From contig OX637343.1 in NCBI GenBank assembly GCA_951799405.1, positions 9,402,524-9,466,523 of the forward strand: DNA of 64,000 nt, in the 5' to 3' direction. The notes beneath the pieces were generated by a model. The model was given only the letters and a program-made list of their open reading frames with translations. It did not search any database and was not told the origin of the DNA. Position 1 is the first letter of the stretch. Each line of letters starts with the position of its first letter. Positions 29,036 to 39,894 of the stretch are shown one piece after another. Source of the DNA: Agapetus fuscipes. Taxonomy: Eukaryota > Arthropoda > Insecta > Trichoptera > Glossosomatidae. The position numbers and the translations under genes were made by a program.

Positions 29036-29152
29036 GGTATCAGTTGTAACTAGTCTATTAAAACGCAACTTGGTTGAAGTAAATCCCACGATGTCTATAA
29101 TCTAAGTTGCAAAGATTTTTAAACATTTAATATTCATAAATTTATGCATATA

Positions 29153-29827
29153 CAGTGGTGCCTCACACAACGAACTTAATTCGTTCCGGGAGCAAGTTTG
29201 TTATGTGAAAAGTTCATTATGTGAAACGCCTTTTCCCATAACAATACATGTTAAACAAAATAATTCGTTCTGTAGCATAAAATTTGCTAAGATGACATAA
29301 AAAAAGATAATTTTTTTGTTATTATTTTTATTTAGATACATCTAACAAAAACATTTTTTTTAATTTTAAGACAGACTAAGTAGAATCTACCGAATCTTGC
29401 ACATCTTCATCCATTTTCTGCTTTTTGGCCGATGGTTTCATGAAAAACCTGTCCAAACTCCTTCTAATTATTTCCTGTTTCATTTCAACAGAAATCACCT
29501 TTCTGCTTTTTTTAGAAGCCATGATTTAAAAAAAATATTGAGTTTAACTTAAAAGGACGACTGCCGTGATACGAGCGTGATTTAATTCGTAATGAAGAAC
29601 GATTGCCGCGATACGGCGCAGTGACTAACGACTGCCTGCAGTGCCTGCGCGGGAGTATGCAACACATCGGCAGCGATCGTGGAAGCTCGGGCGAAGCAGT
29701 CGTGGAAGCTCCGGCGACTTCGTTGTGTGAAACGAAGTTCGTTGTATGAATCGTGAAATGAACGAACAGGAAGTTCGTTGTGTGCAGCGTTCGCTGTGCG
29801 AGGCGTTCGTTGTGTGAGGCACCACTG
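29153..29827. mobile_element. Tigger/pogo-type deletion derivative, TA target duplication
   Basis: TIRs CAGTGGTGCCTCACACAACG and its complement at the right end (TTGTGTGAGGCACCACTG), with TA at 29151-29152 and 29828-29829. 675 bp. The TIR word TTCGTTGTGTGA is repeated internally near the right end. It retains a short transposase remnant (29376-29522). Confidence 0.88.
29376..29522 (-). pseudogene. Fused N- and C-terminal remnant of a Tigger transposase (48 codons)
   Basis: The minus frame MASKKSRKVISVEMKQEIIR resembles the N-terminal helix-turn-helix start of Tigger/CENP-B-like transposases, and RSLDRFFMKPSAKKQK resembles their C-terminal end. The DDE domain between them is absent, so the ORF is an internal-deletion relic with its ATG and stop kept. 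No enzymatic function is possible. Confidence 0.7.
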
Positions 29828-30074
29828 TACGTGTATGTTCGTGCTTATACATGCTGCAAGTGTACTGACAAAATAAAAACTCAAATCTCAATTGAAAATA
29901 AGCCCTGTATTTTTTGAAGCCCTACCCTAACACAGGAGTGACATTGAAAAAGCGAATAATTTTTTACAGTATGGGTGATCAGCCTCATACCAACGTATTA
30001 GTCAAGTAACTCATACTAAGCTTTTGTCACACATATTCTAGCTTTTAAGTTTCTTTTTGCCTGTACCGTAGTTG

Positions 30075-30375
30075 GCCGATCCGTAGTCTAGTGGTTAGCG
30101 CTTTGGACTCGTAAATAGAAGATTGTGGGTTCAAATCTCAACTGAACACAAAAAAATACCATTTATACTTTCAAATGTGCATTTCGCTGGGATGAAAAAT
30201 TCATATACCTTTACCAAAGACCGGTCACCAAAGGTACATCTAGCCCTACAGCAAATGGGACTTGCTTGAGAATAGGCGCATTCTATAGCGTCGATCAAGC
30301 TCGCAGAGAGCTCTTGAGGTGTGATTCACATAAAAAACAGCGGTCAGCAAAAAACAATCATCCCAATATTTTTTT
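30075..30375 (+). mobile_element. SINE-B, near full length
   Basis: A box TAGTCTAGTGGTTAGCGC, decayed B box GGTTCAAATCTCAA, body GAGAGCTCTTGAGGTGTGA, end AACAATCATCCCAATATT. Confidence 0.75.
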
Positions 30376-30885
30376 ATTATTCGCCATAGGGTAGAAATGG
30401 AAAAAAAGAATTTGGTTATTCATCGTAAGTCTGATCTCCTTGCCGGTGAAAATAAATCGGAGCATTACTTTTACTCCCCTATGATATACATTAGGAAATA
30501 AAAGTGCTAAAAATTTTATATCCCATAAAAAAATATCAACTTATTTTTTTCATTATTTCCAATACACTTTTAATGTAATTTTACTTTTGAAAATTTTATA
30601 AAAAAGCTAATAAATTTGTTGGAGATTGCGTTAAAAAAAATGCCGGCGGCCTGCTTGCTAAATATCATAAATTAAAAAAAAAGTATCGCAATTAAAAAAA
30701 TATTCTGTGTATAAATTTTATATTGCAAGATATGTATATGTAGAAAACGTCTCAATGGAGTCGGCCCAAATTCCATAGACAACTAAATTGTGACGTCACG
30801 TGGTGTAGGTTCTAAGGAAAAGCAAACGAAAAGGATGTTTTTTTTAAATATATTTGTGAAGAGATATTTGTAAGAGGTTTCAAAA
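30376..30885. other. AT-rich gap, no gene seen
   Basis: Stop-rich in all frames. No repeat family recognised. Confidence 0.45.
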
Positions 30886-30887
30886 AT

Positions 30888-31165
30888 GTAATTTATTGTG
30901 TATGTTCCTTGACTTATGGGTTGGTATGCGGCTGACCACCCATGCTGTAGAAAATGGTTCACTTTGCCTATGTCACCCCTGTTTCAGGGAAGATCGGCAG
31001 GAGTTGCAGGGTGTATGTTCATTTAAGATTCAGGTTTTTAAATTGTAGGACTACATGCGGCATGTTTAAGCGTGAACTTAAACATGTCTGTTTCGTGATA
31101 ATGCATATAATGTGAATAAAGATTCTTATTCAATGTTACTTATTTTTTGCAACTTATATTATATT
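30888..31165 (+). mobile_element. RTE-A 3' end with longer 3' UTR
   Basis: Starts upstream of the usual edge (AATGTAATTTATTGTGTATG), as in 2863 and, complemented, 37020 and 46940. It ends GCAACTTATATTATATTA. Confidence 0.82.
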
Positions 31166-31360
31166 AAAAGAGGAATGCAATTCACCAACCTATTTTGCCT
31201 TGCCAGTTGTCTTCATACGAAAGCAGAAGCTTGTGTGTATGCAATGGCATCTGTTAAACCAAGATCAAAGTTATGGTTAAATGGGCCAGACGAGATTTGA
31301 ACCAACGTATTCTGTTCCGAATACGCTAGTCCAAAACAGCGACTTTATCCTAGAGCCATT
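31164..31360 (-). mobile_element. SINE-C, minus strand
   Basis: CACCAACCTATTTTGCCTTG, ACGAAAGCAGAAGCTTGTGT and CGAGATTTGAACCAACGTAT are the complement of the 33598-33800 copy. Confidence 0.65.
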
Positions 31361-31539
31361 ACACAGACATTATTTTGAAGATAGTCATTCCTGAAATCTT
31401 TTTTTCCTCTGGGATCCTTTAAAAGGTAAGGTTCATTTGAATTACGTTATGATTCGTCATAATTCAGTCTCATTTTTTTTAAGCAAGACTCAGTTGGTTT
31501 CAGGTTGGATGAAATTTTGTGACTTGATAATGGCTTCGA

Positions 31540-31800
31540 TGGTCGATTGCTCAGTTGATGGAATTCTTGCGTTCCATGCCAGAGGGGTGGTGTTCAATAC
31601 CCATCAAGGGTATCTGAAATAATTTTCCTTTTCAGTGTTTATTTCAAACCCAAAATAAAAATGCCGGCAAGGTTTACTCAGCCTTCACAAAAAATGAGAA
31701 CCAGACTGTCTGGGAGCTGAGGAAACCGCCGCTTTAACTGATGTGGTTGGAAGGCAGGCCCCATTCCCTGTAAAAATAAATAATTTCGACACTCCACATA
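31540..31800 (+). mobile_element. SINE-A
   Basis: Head GATTGCTCAGTTGATGGAAT with GGTGTTCAATACCC, then the full body to CCCTGTAAAAATAAATAA. Confidence 0.7.
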
Positions 31801-31831
31801 TTATGCTACCTTTTCAGGGACGGTGTAATTT

Positions 31832-32060
31832 GAGTTATAGGTTGGTATAAGGCTGACCTCCCAATGCTGTAATTTTTTTGCATACCTACATACCATGCCT
31901 ATGCTACTCTGATAACAGGGAAAGGTGGCATGAGTTGCAAGCTCATCTTCATACGAATATTGGTTTATATTGTGAGTTCACATGCAGCATGTATTTGCGT
32001 GAACTTACACGTGTCACACTGTGGGTATGCATTAAATATAAGCCTTTGATTACAGTATAT
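31832..32060 (+). mobile_element. RTE-A 3' end, split by an LTR
   Basis: GAGTTATAGGTTGGTATAAG up to the LTR start. The rest (ATGCAACTTAGATTATAG) resumes at 32663. Confidence 0.75.
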
Positions 32061-32658
32061 TGTTACGTTTTGGAGAGCGTTCTAATTAAAACTGCGGTGA
32101 TTTATTTTACATTATTAAATTTACACTCAGTTCGGACACAGAGTCACTTTACACTTGTACAGTACTTTGGTAAAATGATTCCTGAAGCTCCAGAGCATTT
32201 CCTATTTTATATTAAAAAAAAAGATCATTTCGAAGCAGGCAGAATCGTGACATACTAGATTTTGCTAGAAAATTCTAGTCTAGTATCTCGAACAAATACA
32301 AATACAAGTACCTAACATGTATTTACTTCTAGAATATAGAGAGACCTATACAGCCACTAACACATACAATCCACAACACACAACACACAACACCTTCTCT
32401 CAGGGGTCAGTCTCCCCTCCACTGACACACGCCCTGTATATCCATCCCATCCGGGGATGTGTCACAGGACTCCCATGCAAAAGATATGTGAGATGCGAGT
32501 GGCAGAAGGCCCTCCCGAGAAGCTACACTTTCCCAAGTGTTTGCACAAAGCAAGGAGGCTCAGAAATCACTGAAATATTATAGCCGTGAGGGTTTGGGGC
32601 TCGAGGATTTTAAATTTACAAACAAAAATGCACAACACACAACTACATTTTCGTAACA
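32061..32658 (+). mobile_element. Probable solo LTR
   Basis: Begins TGTTACG and ends CGTAACA (a 7-bp inverted terminus with TG...CA). 598 bp, inserted in an RTE-A copy. ATAT precedes it and ATAC follows, an imperfect 4-bp duplication. No internal retroviral-type genes are adjacent. A partial relative is at 16773. Confidence 0.65.
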
Positions 32659-32689
32659 ATACAATGCAACTTAGATTATAGTTAATATA

Positions 32690-33175
32690 GTTCACTTTCA
32701 TATGTTTGTGATATAAAATCACCTGGCGGTAGTGAAAGTAAAAAAAAATATATGAGAGACTTACAGAAGTCAATTAAAAGATAAACATCTGTACACCACG
32801 TTAAGAAATAATACAATATTCAATCGAAGAACATTTAGAAATTGTGTATTAATTGCAGTGTATACAGATCTTTACGTAATTGAAAATGCCTACCAGATTG
32901 ACAGTAAGTAATCTGTACATAAATGGATCATGTTAATATAATGTCAAGATACAGTGGAAAAACATTTACTTAGTACCAAAGTGTATACAGAGAATGTACT
33001 TTCGGCTTAGAAATGGCTGGTGTATTGCAATACTGACATAGCTCACTTTATAACAAGTTTTCTTGCGAAACTTGCGCCCTAGAACGTTCTGTTTAACTAG
33101 AATTTTCAATTACAAGGTTTTAGAGTTGGTACACTTCACGGATTCAACATCTACTTCTGTTTTAGGACAGATTTA
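32690..33175. other. Gap, no gene seen
   Basis: AT-rich, no long frame and no family recognised. Confidence 0.45.
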
Positions 33176-33179
33176 ACGC

Positions 33180-33465
33180 AACTAAGCTTCAAATATAGTA
33201 CAACTTCTTGCCTGCGTTATCTCCGAAGGGGTCGCATGTGGCAATTCGGGACCTATTTATTTTTGTGAGTAAGGGGGCCGGCCTCACCCCAACTACTTCA
33301 GTTGAAGTGGGGGTTTCTTAGCTCCCGAGGGCGCTGGTTCTCATTTATTGTGAAGGCTGAGTAAACCTTGCCGGTATTCATCTTGTATTTTGAAATTAAC
33401 AGCGAAACGGGAAATCATTTCTAATAGAATGCTTGTATTCTACCAACTAAGCCATCGAGAAGACT
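33180..33465 (-). mobile_element. SINE-A, minus strand
   Basis: Body CCCCAACTACTTCAGTTGAA and CTGAGTAAACCTTGCCGGTA. The head is at 33425-33465 (TGCTTGTATTCTACCAACTA). Confidence 0.75.
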
Positions 33466-33595
33466 TTTTTACGAGAAAGCGCCAATTCTCAATCAAGACC
33501 CAGTTGCCACTTTGGTGACCGGTCTTTAGTAAAGGGATATGATTTTTTCTACCCAGCGAAGAGCATACTTGAAAATATACCTAAACGTAATTTTT
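33460..33595 (-). mobile_element. SINE-B body, minus strand, head missing
   Basis: CGCCAATTCTCAATCAAGAC, GTGACCGGTCTTTAGTAAAG and ACCCAGCGAAGAGCA are the complement of the SINE-B body. Confidence 0.6.
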
Positions 33596-33597
33596 AT

Positions 33598-33800
33598 GTC
33601 GGTGTAATGGCCGAGGGGTTGAGGCGCATGCATGTTCAACTAGCGTATTTGCAATAGAATAACGTTGGTTCGAATATGCGTCTGGCCCACTTGACCATAG
33701 CTTCGACCCTAGTTCAACAGATGCACACAAGCTTCTGCTTTAGATTGAAAACAACTGGCCAGGTAAAATGGGTTGGTGAATTGCATTCCTTTCCACAAAT
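33598..33800 (+). mobile_element. SINE-C (tRNA-Leu-like head)
   Basis: A-box GTAATGGCCGAGGGGTTGAG, B box GGTTCGAATATGC, then CTGGCCAGGTAAAATGGGTT. Related pieces lie at 24776-24855 and 31164-31360. Confidence 0.7.
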
Positions 33801-33819
33801 CTATTTTTAAAAAAAAGGC

Positions 33820-33905
33820 ATATTTTTTGGGCCGCACTGGGATTTGAACCCACAACCTTCCATTGAAGAGTCCAAAGCGCCAACTACTAGTCTACGGACC
33901 GGTCA
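33820..33905 (-). mobile_element. SINE-B head, minus strand
   Basis: GGGATTTGAACCCACAACCT then ACTACTAGTCTACGGACCGG. Confidence 0.75.
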
Positions 33906-34109
33906 AAATACACAAATGTAAAAATCAATACAGTGTGTAAAATTGCTCATGAGTTTTTCTGTAGAACATTCTCGATTGCTGTAGATCGTTTCACGCTACA
34001 TTTAGTATCTCACTTTTTGTATGAAATCACGCCACGTAGATATCGTTCATTTATTATTTGTTCATTACTCACATTACATCATGTTACGTAAACAATTATT
34101 GAATACAAC

Positions 34110-34190
34110 CGGTCGTTGCTTAGTGGTGAACGTTTCATACCATAAATTGGAAGATAGTGTTCTCAATTCCCTGTGGAGCAAAACAAAAAA
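34110..34190 (+). mobile_element. SINE-B head, decayed
   Basis: CCGGTCGTTGCTTAGTGGTG then TTCTCAATTCCCTGTGGAGC. Confidence 0.6.
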
Positions 34191-34248
34191 CAAAACAAAA
34201 AACAGAAAGAGGTTGTCACTGATGTGAAAAATTATCTACAAGCTTTAA

Positions 34249-34810
34249 CCCTCCGTCGGTCACACCTGTGCAAAAAAAACACACTTAGTGTTTAGCAAAG
34301 ACGACAAATGACGCCCCCCTCCCTAGTATCCTTCTGACTCGAAGACGTCTTCCAGCCCGTACCTTGCAGTAGTTCCTGCACCTTCACAGCGAGGGGAGCT
34401 GTAGCAAGTGGCCAAAAAAGCACATTGTCCACAAAGCTAACTTTTCTTGAGGAGCCTGAATCAATGGAATCTGAAGTGGACTGAGCTCACTAGGATTAAA
34501 TTAAACTCTTTATTAGTTGTTTTGGTGTTTTACTTTACCAATTAATTTAATATTTTGTCCAAATTATATTGTAACTGGGGTAAATGGGTCAAAAATGGTT
34601 ATTTTGAAAATTGTGTTTGGTAAGATAATAGAACACTGTTTTAAAATTTTCTTTCTTTTAATTCCTAATTATAGATCCTAAAGAAAGTCACTGAGAAAGG
34701 AAATCCCCCAAAACCAAGGAAAATAGGAGGATCAGAAATATAAAATTGTGTACTTTTTTGGCACATTGCGTCCGAACGAAGGCACAAAAAAGGTTGCGAC
34801 CGACGGAGGG
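34249..34810. mobile_element. piggyBac-type MITE with TTAA target duplication
   Basis: Perfect 13-bp TIRs CCCTCCGTCGGTC and GACCGACGGAGGG, each flanked by TTAA (34245-34248, 34811-34814). The CCC start and TTAA site are the piggyBac signature. 562 bp, no transposase. Confidence 0.88.
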
Positions 34811-34814
34811 TTAA

Positions 34815-35555
34815 ACGTTCATCCAGACTTTTGGAAACCAACCTATTTCACTTTGCCAGAAACAGGTAGGTATTAACATCATCAATTTATAATTCATCAC
34901 AGTTCCATCAACATCATCTTCATCTCTTCGCCTTCACGCTGAAGATGCCCATCTAAGGTGTGAAATAAATGTTCAGAATCTCCAGCTCCGGACCACGGCA
35001 ACAGATCCCTGAAAGCTACTCTCCAGCATCATCAGCGAACCATGTATGCCTCGAACTTCTATTCAATTATTCATTATTTTCTACATAAAAAAATATTGAT
35101 AATTTACTAAGCATTTATTTTTAGTTGCTTTTCTTTTTGGTAAAAATCTCTTTTCAACTGAACCTGAGTGCTCTCATTCAAGTCGTTTTAGATGGAAACT
35201 GTATGAAAAAGACAGTAAAAGGGTTTGGCGTATATAGATGAAAAGTTATTGATTTTTAAAACTACAACCTTGTAAAAAAGCTAACATAATATAAGTAAGG
35301 TTTTTTTTATTATCTGTATTTGAAAGAAGCGCCATCCCTTGATCGATTTAAAAAAAAAAACATAAATTTTAAAGTATCTACAATTAATGATTTTAAATCT
35401 TAGTAAAAGAAAAAATACACGTAAATCATAGCTAACATAATATGTTTGTTAGAATACCTGCATGTTTAAAAACATAGAAAATGTTTTTGAATCTTTTGAA
35501 TAGATGGCGTTTTTGAAATGTTATATGTATTTCAGTAGAAAACATTTTTTCTATT
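34815..35555. other. Unassigned stretch
   Basis: 34860-35050 is less AT-rich (TCACGCTGAAGATGCCCATC, CGGACCACGGCAACAGATCC) and could be a decayed retroelement. The rest is AT-rich without frames. Confidence 0.4.
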
Positions 35556-35559
35556 TAAC

Positions 35560-35985
35560 CCAATAATCTAAGTTGCAAAGAGATATATGTATATTATGTA
35601 AGTGCAGGCCCACAAACAGGCACGTGTAAATTGAAAATCCAAACCTCAAATGAACATAAACCCTGCAACTTTTGCCGACCTTCCCTGAAATGTGGGTGCA
35701 ATTCGAAAAGTGAACCATCTTTTACGGTATGAGTTAGCCTCATACCAATTAATATATCAAGTAACTGCATAGAAGAAAATTATATGACATGCATACCCAC
35801 AAACAGACACGTGTAAGTTTGTGCTAACAAATGCGGTAATTGTACTTACAAATTAAAATCCAAACCTCAAATGAGCGTAAATCCTTTAACTTGGCCGAAG
35901 TTCTCTGAAACAGGGGTGACATTAGCAAAGTGAACCATTTTTAAAGTATGGGTTGTCAGCCTCATACTAACCTATAAGTCAAGGA
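35560..35985 (-). mobile_element. Two successive RTE-A 3' ends
   Basis: Copies 35560-35765 and 35790-35985 are in the same orientation. The first has an internal deletion after CACGTGTAAATTG. Confidence 0.78.
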
Positions 35986-35994
35986 ATAATATAT

Positions 35995-36106
35995 AATAAT
36001 AATAATACTAGGATGATTTATTTGGTGAGCGCTGTTTTTGTGTGTATCACACCTCAAGAGCCCTCTGCGAGCTTGGTCGTCGCTGTAGAAAGCGCCAATT
36101 CTCAAG
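35995..36106 (-). mobile_element. SINE-B 3' end
   Basis: (AAT)n AGGATGATTTATTTGGTGAG to AAGCGCCAATTCTCAAGCA, the complement of the 3' half at 3590-3700. Confidence 0.75.
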
Positions 36107-36119
36107 CATATATCTTATA

Positions 36120-36315
36120 GGTACATCTAATCTAATGTGCAAAGGCGCTAACACATGCCGCATGTGGACCTACAATATAAAAACCTAATCTCAAATGAAC
36201 ATAAGCCCTGCAACTCTTGCCGTCCTTCCCTGTCACAAGGGGGGCATTGGCAAAGTGAACCATTTTTACAGCATGGGTGGTCAGCCGCATACCAACCTAT
36301 AAGTCAAGGAACATT
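36120..36315 (-). mobile_element. RTE-A 3' end, 3' part deleted
   Basis: Tail stub ATCTAATCTAATGTGCAAAG joins directly to GCGCTAACACATGCCGC. Confidence 0.78.
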
Positions 36316-36384
36316 ATCTATGATTGAATATTTTGGATATATATAATTATGAACTTATTTTAAGCAATCATTCCATCATCATTG

Positions 36385-36730
36385 TCGATTGGTCGTAGTC
36401 CAATGGGTAACGCCTCGGACTCAGGTACCTACTTCAAATACCCAATAGAGCAGAAAATTATTAATGTAAAAAAATCTTTGTAGGCACCTCATTAGGTTAG
36501 TATATTATTTGGTACAATATCAAACAATTCTTATTTTAGCGAATCCCGTTTGTGGTCTAGTGGTTAGCGCTACGGACTCGTAATCGGAAGGTCGTAGGTT
36601 CGATTCGCGGCGGAGCACATAAGTAGAAAATTAAAAAATGCTCTTCGTTGGCTTTGACCGGCCAGTAGTCTAGTGGTTTTTACTTAGGACTCCAAAAGCA
36701 AAGGACCCGAGTTCGATTTCCGGAGGAGCA
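36385..36730 (+). mobile_element. Three SINE-B heads in a row
   Basis: tRNA-like heads at 36385-36455, 36540-36620 and 36655-36730 (each TAGTC/TGGTCTAGTGG or TAGTCCAATGG then GGAGCA), with bodies short or absent. The middle one is best preserved (GGTTCGATTCGCGGCGGAGC), but its 5' strand does not pair as an acceptor stem. Confidence 0.7.
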
Positions 36731-36743
36731 AAAAAAAAAACAT

Positions 36744-37222
36744 TCTAATCTAATCTAATCTAATCTAAGCTGCAAAGATATATATCATTTAAGATTTATA
36801 TTAAAAGCATTCCCACAAGCAGATATGTATAATTTCGCGCTTACACATGCCGCATGTGGACCTACAATATAAAAACCCAATCTCAAATGAACATAAGCCT
36901 TGCAACTCTTGCCGTCCTTCCCTGAAACAGGGGTGACATTGGCAAAGTGAACCAATTTTTTACAGTATGGGTGGTCAGCCGCATAACAACCTATAAGTCA
37001 AGGAACATACATGACAAATTACATTTTTAAAATCAATAAACAACAATATACCCATACATTGACATAAAAAACTAAATCACAAAACCAATTTTACTTTAAC
37101 AAACCCCAGCCGCCAACATCACAGATCAACCGCCATTTCTTTCTATCCTTACATACTTCTTTCATTTCCTCCAGAGTCATAACCTTCTTCATACAAGCTC
37201 TTCTTTTATTATTAAATCATTC
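36744..37222 (-). mobile_element. RTE-A LINE, 5'-truncated, ORF end plus 3' UTR
   Basis: The minus strand has the KRRACMKKVMTLEEMKEVCK-type coding end (37210-37100), then TTTGTCATGTATGTTCCTTG and the module, with tail (TCTAATCTAA)n at 36744. It parallels 2610-3145, except that the usual TAG stop after the C-terminus reads TGG. Confidence 0.82.
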
Positions 37223-37239
37223 ATTTTCATTCATTTTCA

Positions 37240-37560
37240 AAAATAAAAAAAACCAGTCATCAACGTTCCATCTAGCCTTACTACAACTGGATCTTATTTG
37301 AGCATTGATGCTTTCTATAGGACCATACTTGCAAAGGGCTCTAGAGGTGTTATCCACACAAAAACAGCGCTCACCGGATAAATCGTCCTAAAATTACTAT
37401 TATTATTGGAAAATTCATATGCCTTTCCAAAGGCCGGTCCCCATGTCCATACAACCTATAATTAGCGATGTATGTATATGGTGAAGACAAAGCTCGCAGA
37501 TGGATCTTGAAGTAGGATTCACACAGAAATTCAGTGTTCATTAAAGAAAACATTAAAATA
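37240..37560 (+). mobile_element. SINE-B bodies, two fragments
   Basis: 37258-37400 (TCCATCTAGCCTTACTACAA to CACCGGATAAATCGTCC, (ATT)n), then a second degraded body from 37408. Confidence 0.6.
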
Positions 37561-37726
37561 TTAAATTGGGTTCGAAACTGAGTATAAAAGTGAGTTGAAA
37601 CTTAGTGGAGTGTATTTTTTTAAATTTAATTTGACTGATTAATACGAGTATAAAGCTCATTCTACAGCAACGACCAAGCTCGCAGAGAGCTCTTGGTGCC
37701 CTCATGGGATACTCGCCTGTCAGTCT

Positions 37727-37972
37727 ACAATCTGTAATCTAAGTTGCAAAGATATATCAAAATATCAAATTCATATTAAATGCATGCCTACACACAGACA
37801 CGTGTAAGTTCGCACTGACAAATGTTGCATGTGCACTTAAAAATTAAAATCCAAACCTTGATGAAATGAATATTTTTTGTCAGCTTTTCCTGAAACAGGC
37901 GTGACATTAGCAAAATGAACCATTTTTTTACAGTATGAGTGGTGAGCCTTATACTGACCTGCAAGTCAAGGA
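37727..37972 (-). mobile_element. RTE-A 3' end
   Basis: CAATCTGTAATCTAAGTTGC tail to TGCAAGTCAAGGAA. Moderately diverged. Confidence 0.8.
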
Positions 37973-38379
37973 ATACAAATAATAGTTAACTGAAAAATTC
38001 GTATTTGGCACAGAATCGACAATCTTAATTAGTTGATATAATTTGTATTTTCATTTCAGTGAGAATCTTTTCTTGGGGTTTTTTTACAATGAAATAAGTA
38101 TAAATTATGCATAATTATTGTTGTAACAATGATAGACCAGTCATAAACAATGTAAGAATAAAAAATATCATCAGGATTATAATGTTATGAAATTAAAAAC
38201 AATTATAACAGAATCGCCTCGATTGTTGCTAAAATGAGGTAATAACGAAATATTGTTTTATGGTGTACAAGAAAAATTAGTCAAGAACCAAAAATTAATA
38301 AAATATTATTAAGTCATACTATTATTTTTTAGTTGTTACTTGAAATACTGTTTTTTTTTTACTATTGTAAAGATTACAG

Positions 38380-38430
38380 ATTACAGATTACAAACGTTTT
38401 CGGTCCTTTAGTCATCATCAGGTCACGAAA
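38380..38430 (-). mobile_element. Penelope-like motif with CTGATGA and GAAAA boxes
   Basis: On the minus strand CTGATGATGACTAAAGGACC is followed by GAAAACGTTTG. It is homologous in layout to 39752-39810, but the stem II pairing is weak. Confidence 0.4.
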
Positions 38431-38694
38431 TTTGAAAAACAAATCAAATTTACTGACAATCGTCTGCGGACCAAAAAAAATTGTAATGTATAATTTTGGC
38501 AAGAATTTCAAATATTTAACAGTGTTTTAAGCAAAGAAAAAAGAACAAAAAATAAAAGAAAAATATGAATACAGTCAATTATTGATCGCTTTTTTATAGA
38601 ATATGTTTTAATTTTTACTGTTTATTTGTTTTATATAATCAAATGTAATTAATTGCTTGTATTCCTTAGTAATTAATTGCTTGTATTGCTTGTA

Positions 38695-38935
38695 TAGGTT
38701 GGTATGAGGCTGACCACCCATACTGTAAAAAATGGTTCACTTTGCCAATGTCACCCCTGTTTCAGGGAAGGTCGGCAAGAGTTGAAGGGCCTATGTTCAT
38801 TTAAGATTGGGTTTTTATATTGTAGGTCCATATGCGACATGTGTGAGCGCGAAATTATGCGTGTCTGCTTGTGGGAATGCATTTAATATGAATCTCAAAT
38901 GATACATATCTTTGCAGCTTAGATTTAGATTTAGA
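38695..38935 (+). mobile_element. RTE-A 3' end
   Basis: TATAGGTTGGTATGAGGCTG to TTTGCAGCTTAGATTTAG. It resembles the copy at 17401. Confidence 0.85.
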
Positions 38936-39045
38936 AGTAAGCACCAAAACAGGAAATCAGTTTTGACCCCATCGGTGAGATTCGAACTCAAGCTCTCGGA
39001 ATGGAATGCAAGCACTCCACCAACTAAGCTATCGACCGGACTACA
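38935..39045 (-). mobile_element. SINE-A head, minus strand
   Basis: GTGAGATTCGAACTCAAGCT and AGCTATCGACCGG. Confidence 0.7.
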
Positions 39046-39439
39046 TTTCGTTTCATTTTAAACTTAATTTTTCTTTTCATTGAATTAAAAAAAACGATAA
39101 GTCTCAGGTATTTTGCCGCTTTTACTAAAAACGGATCTTTCAGTGTTGTGCGTTAGAATGATTTACTTCTACACAATTCCAATACTTTATTTAACTGGAA
39201 TATTTTATTTGAGTATAATCGCAAGGTGACGCCGATTCTATTTTTTGCCTTGATGATGATTTCTTCAACAATTGATGTTACACCAAGAACAATTGCTCGT
39301 CGCGAAGATGGACGCACACCTTCCATGTCTGGGTTTTGAAACTTTAACAAGAATCACTGAAATAATTACTTATTATTTTTAATCATGAAAAATGTCCTGA
39401 TGACTCAATTTGATCCCATCGGTTCGAGAATTTATGAAA

Positions 39440-39530
39440 TACACATCCCCACTTCAACTGAAGTGGATGGCGAATGGCCGCCCCTCTTGCCTTTAAAAAT
39501 AAATAGGTTCCCACTCGACACATGCAAATT
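39440..39530 (+). mobile_element. SINE-A 3' body fragment
   Basis: CCCACTTCAACTGAAGTGGA to AATAAATAGGTTCCCACTCG. Confidence 0.65.
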
Positions 39531-39734
39531 TTTGGATTGTAGACGAACCATTATAGCTTAATATGGTAATTAATAAACATTACGTCTTGTGTCCAAAAAG
39601 TGTGATATAATTTGAAAATTAAAAATAGACGTAAAGATGTTTATATTATAATATTTTGGATGGTTGGTGCATTAAAACACTGTGAAAATTCATCTTTTAG
39701 TTATTCAAACACTGTATTATTTTTATTTCATTTC

Positions 39735-39830
39735 ATTTATTCGAATTATTCGGACACAAACTTTTTATTACCTGATGATGATTACTGTGTAGTCGAAAAC
39801 GTTTGTGTCCAAATAATTAAATAATAAAGA
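39735..39830 (+). mobile_element. Penelope-like terminal region with well-formed hammerhead-like motif
   Basis: CTGATGA at 39772-39778. A stem of GATTAC (39780-39785) with GTAGTC (39789-39794, one wobble) comes next, then GAAAA at 39795-39799. An outer stem pairs GGACACAAAC (39752-39761) with GTTTGTGTCC (39801-39810). The segment that would form stem I is only a few bases long, so self-cleavage as a monomer is doubtful. Confidence 0.5.
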
Positions 39831-39894
39831 GTGAAAATAAAACAGTGTTTCAATAACTAAAGATGTTTATATTAATTTGCAACTTCGATTGTCC

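Larger units (their letters stand above)
29094..30008 (-). mobile_element. RTE-A 3' end interrupted by a Tigger element
   Basis: The module tail half is at 29094-29152 and the remainder at 29828-30008. The break coincides with the TA duplication of the Tigger derivative. Confidence 0.8.

Noticed and set aside
36541..36620. tRNA genes (A and B boxes, GGTTCGAATCC)
   Set aside because: All such heads I checked lack a pairing acceptor stem and continue into SINE bodies. None qualifies as a functional tRNA.
38704..38886. A recurring reading frame starting MRLTTHTVKNGSLCQCHPCF in many places on both strands
   Set aside because: It is the sense translation of the RTE-A 3' UTR module. Copies gain frameshifts in the A-run before GGTTCAC and stop codons freely, so the peptide is a by-product of repeat identity, not a gene family.
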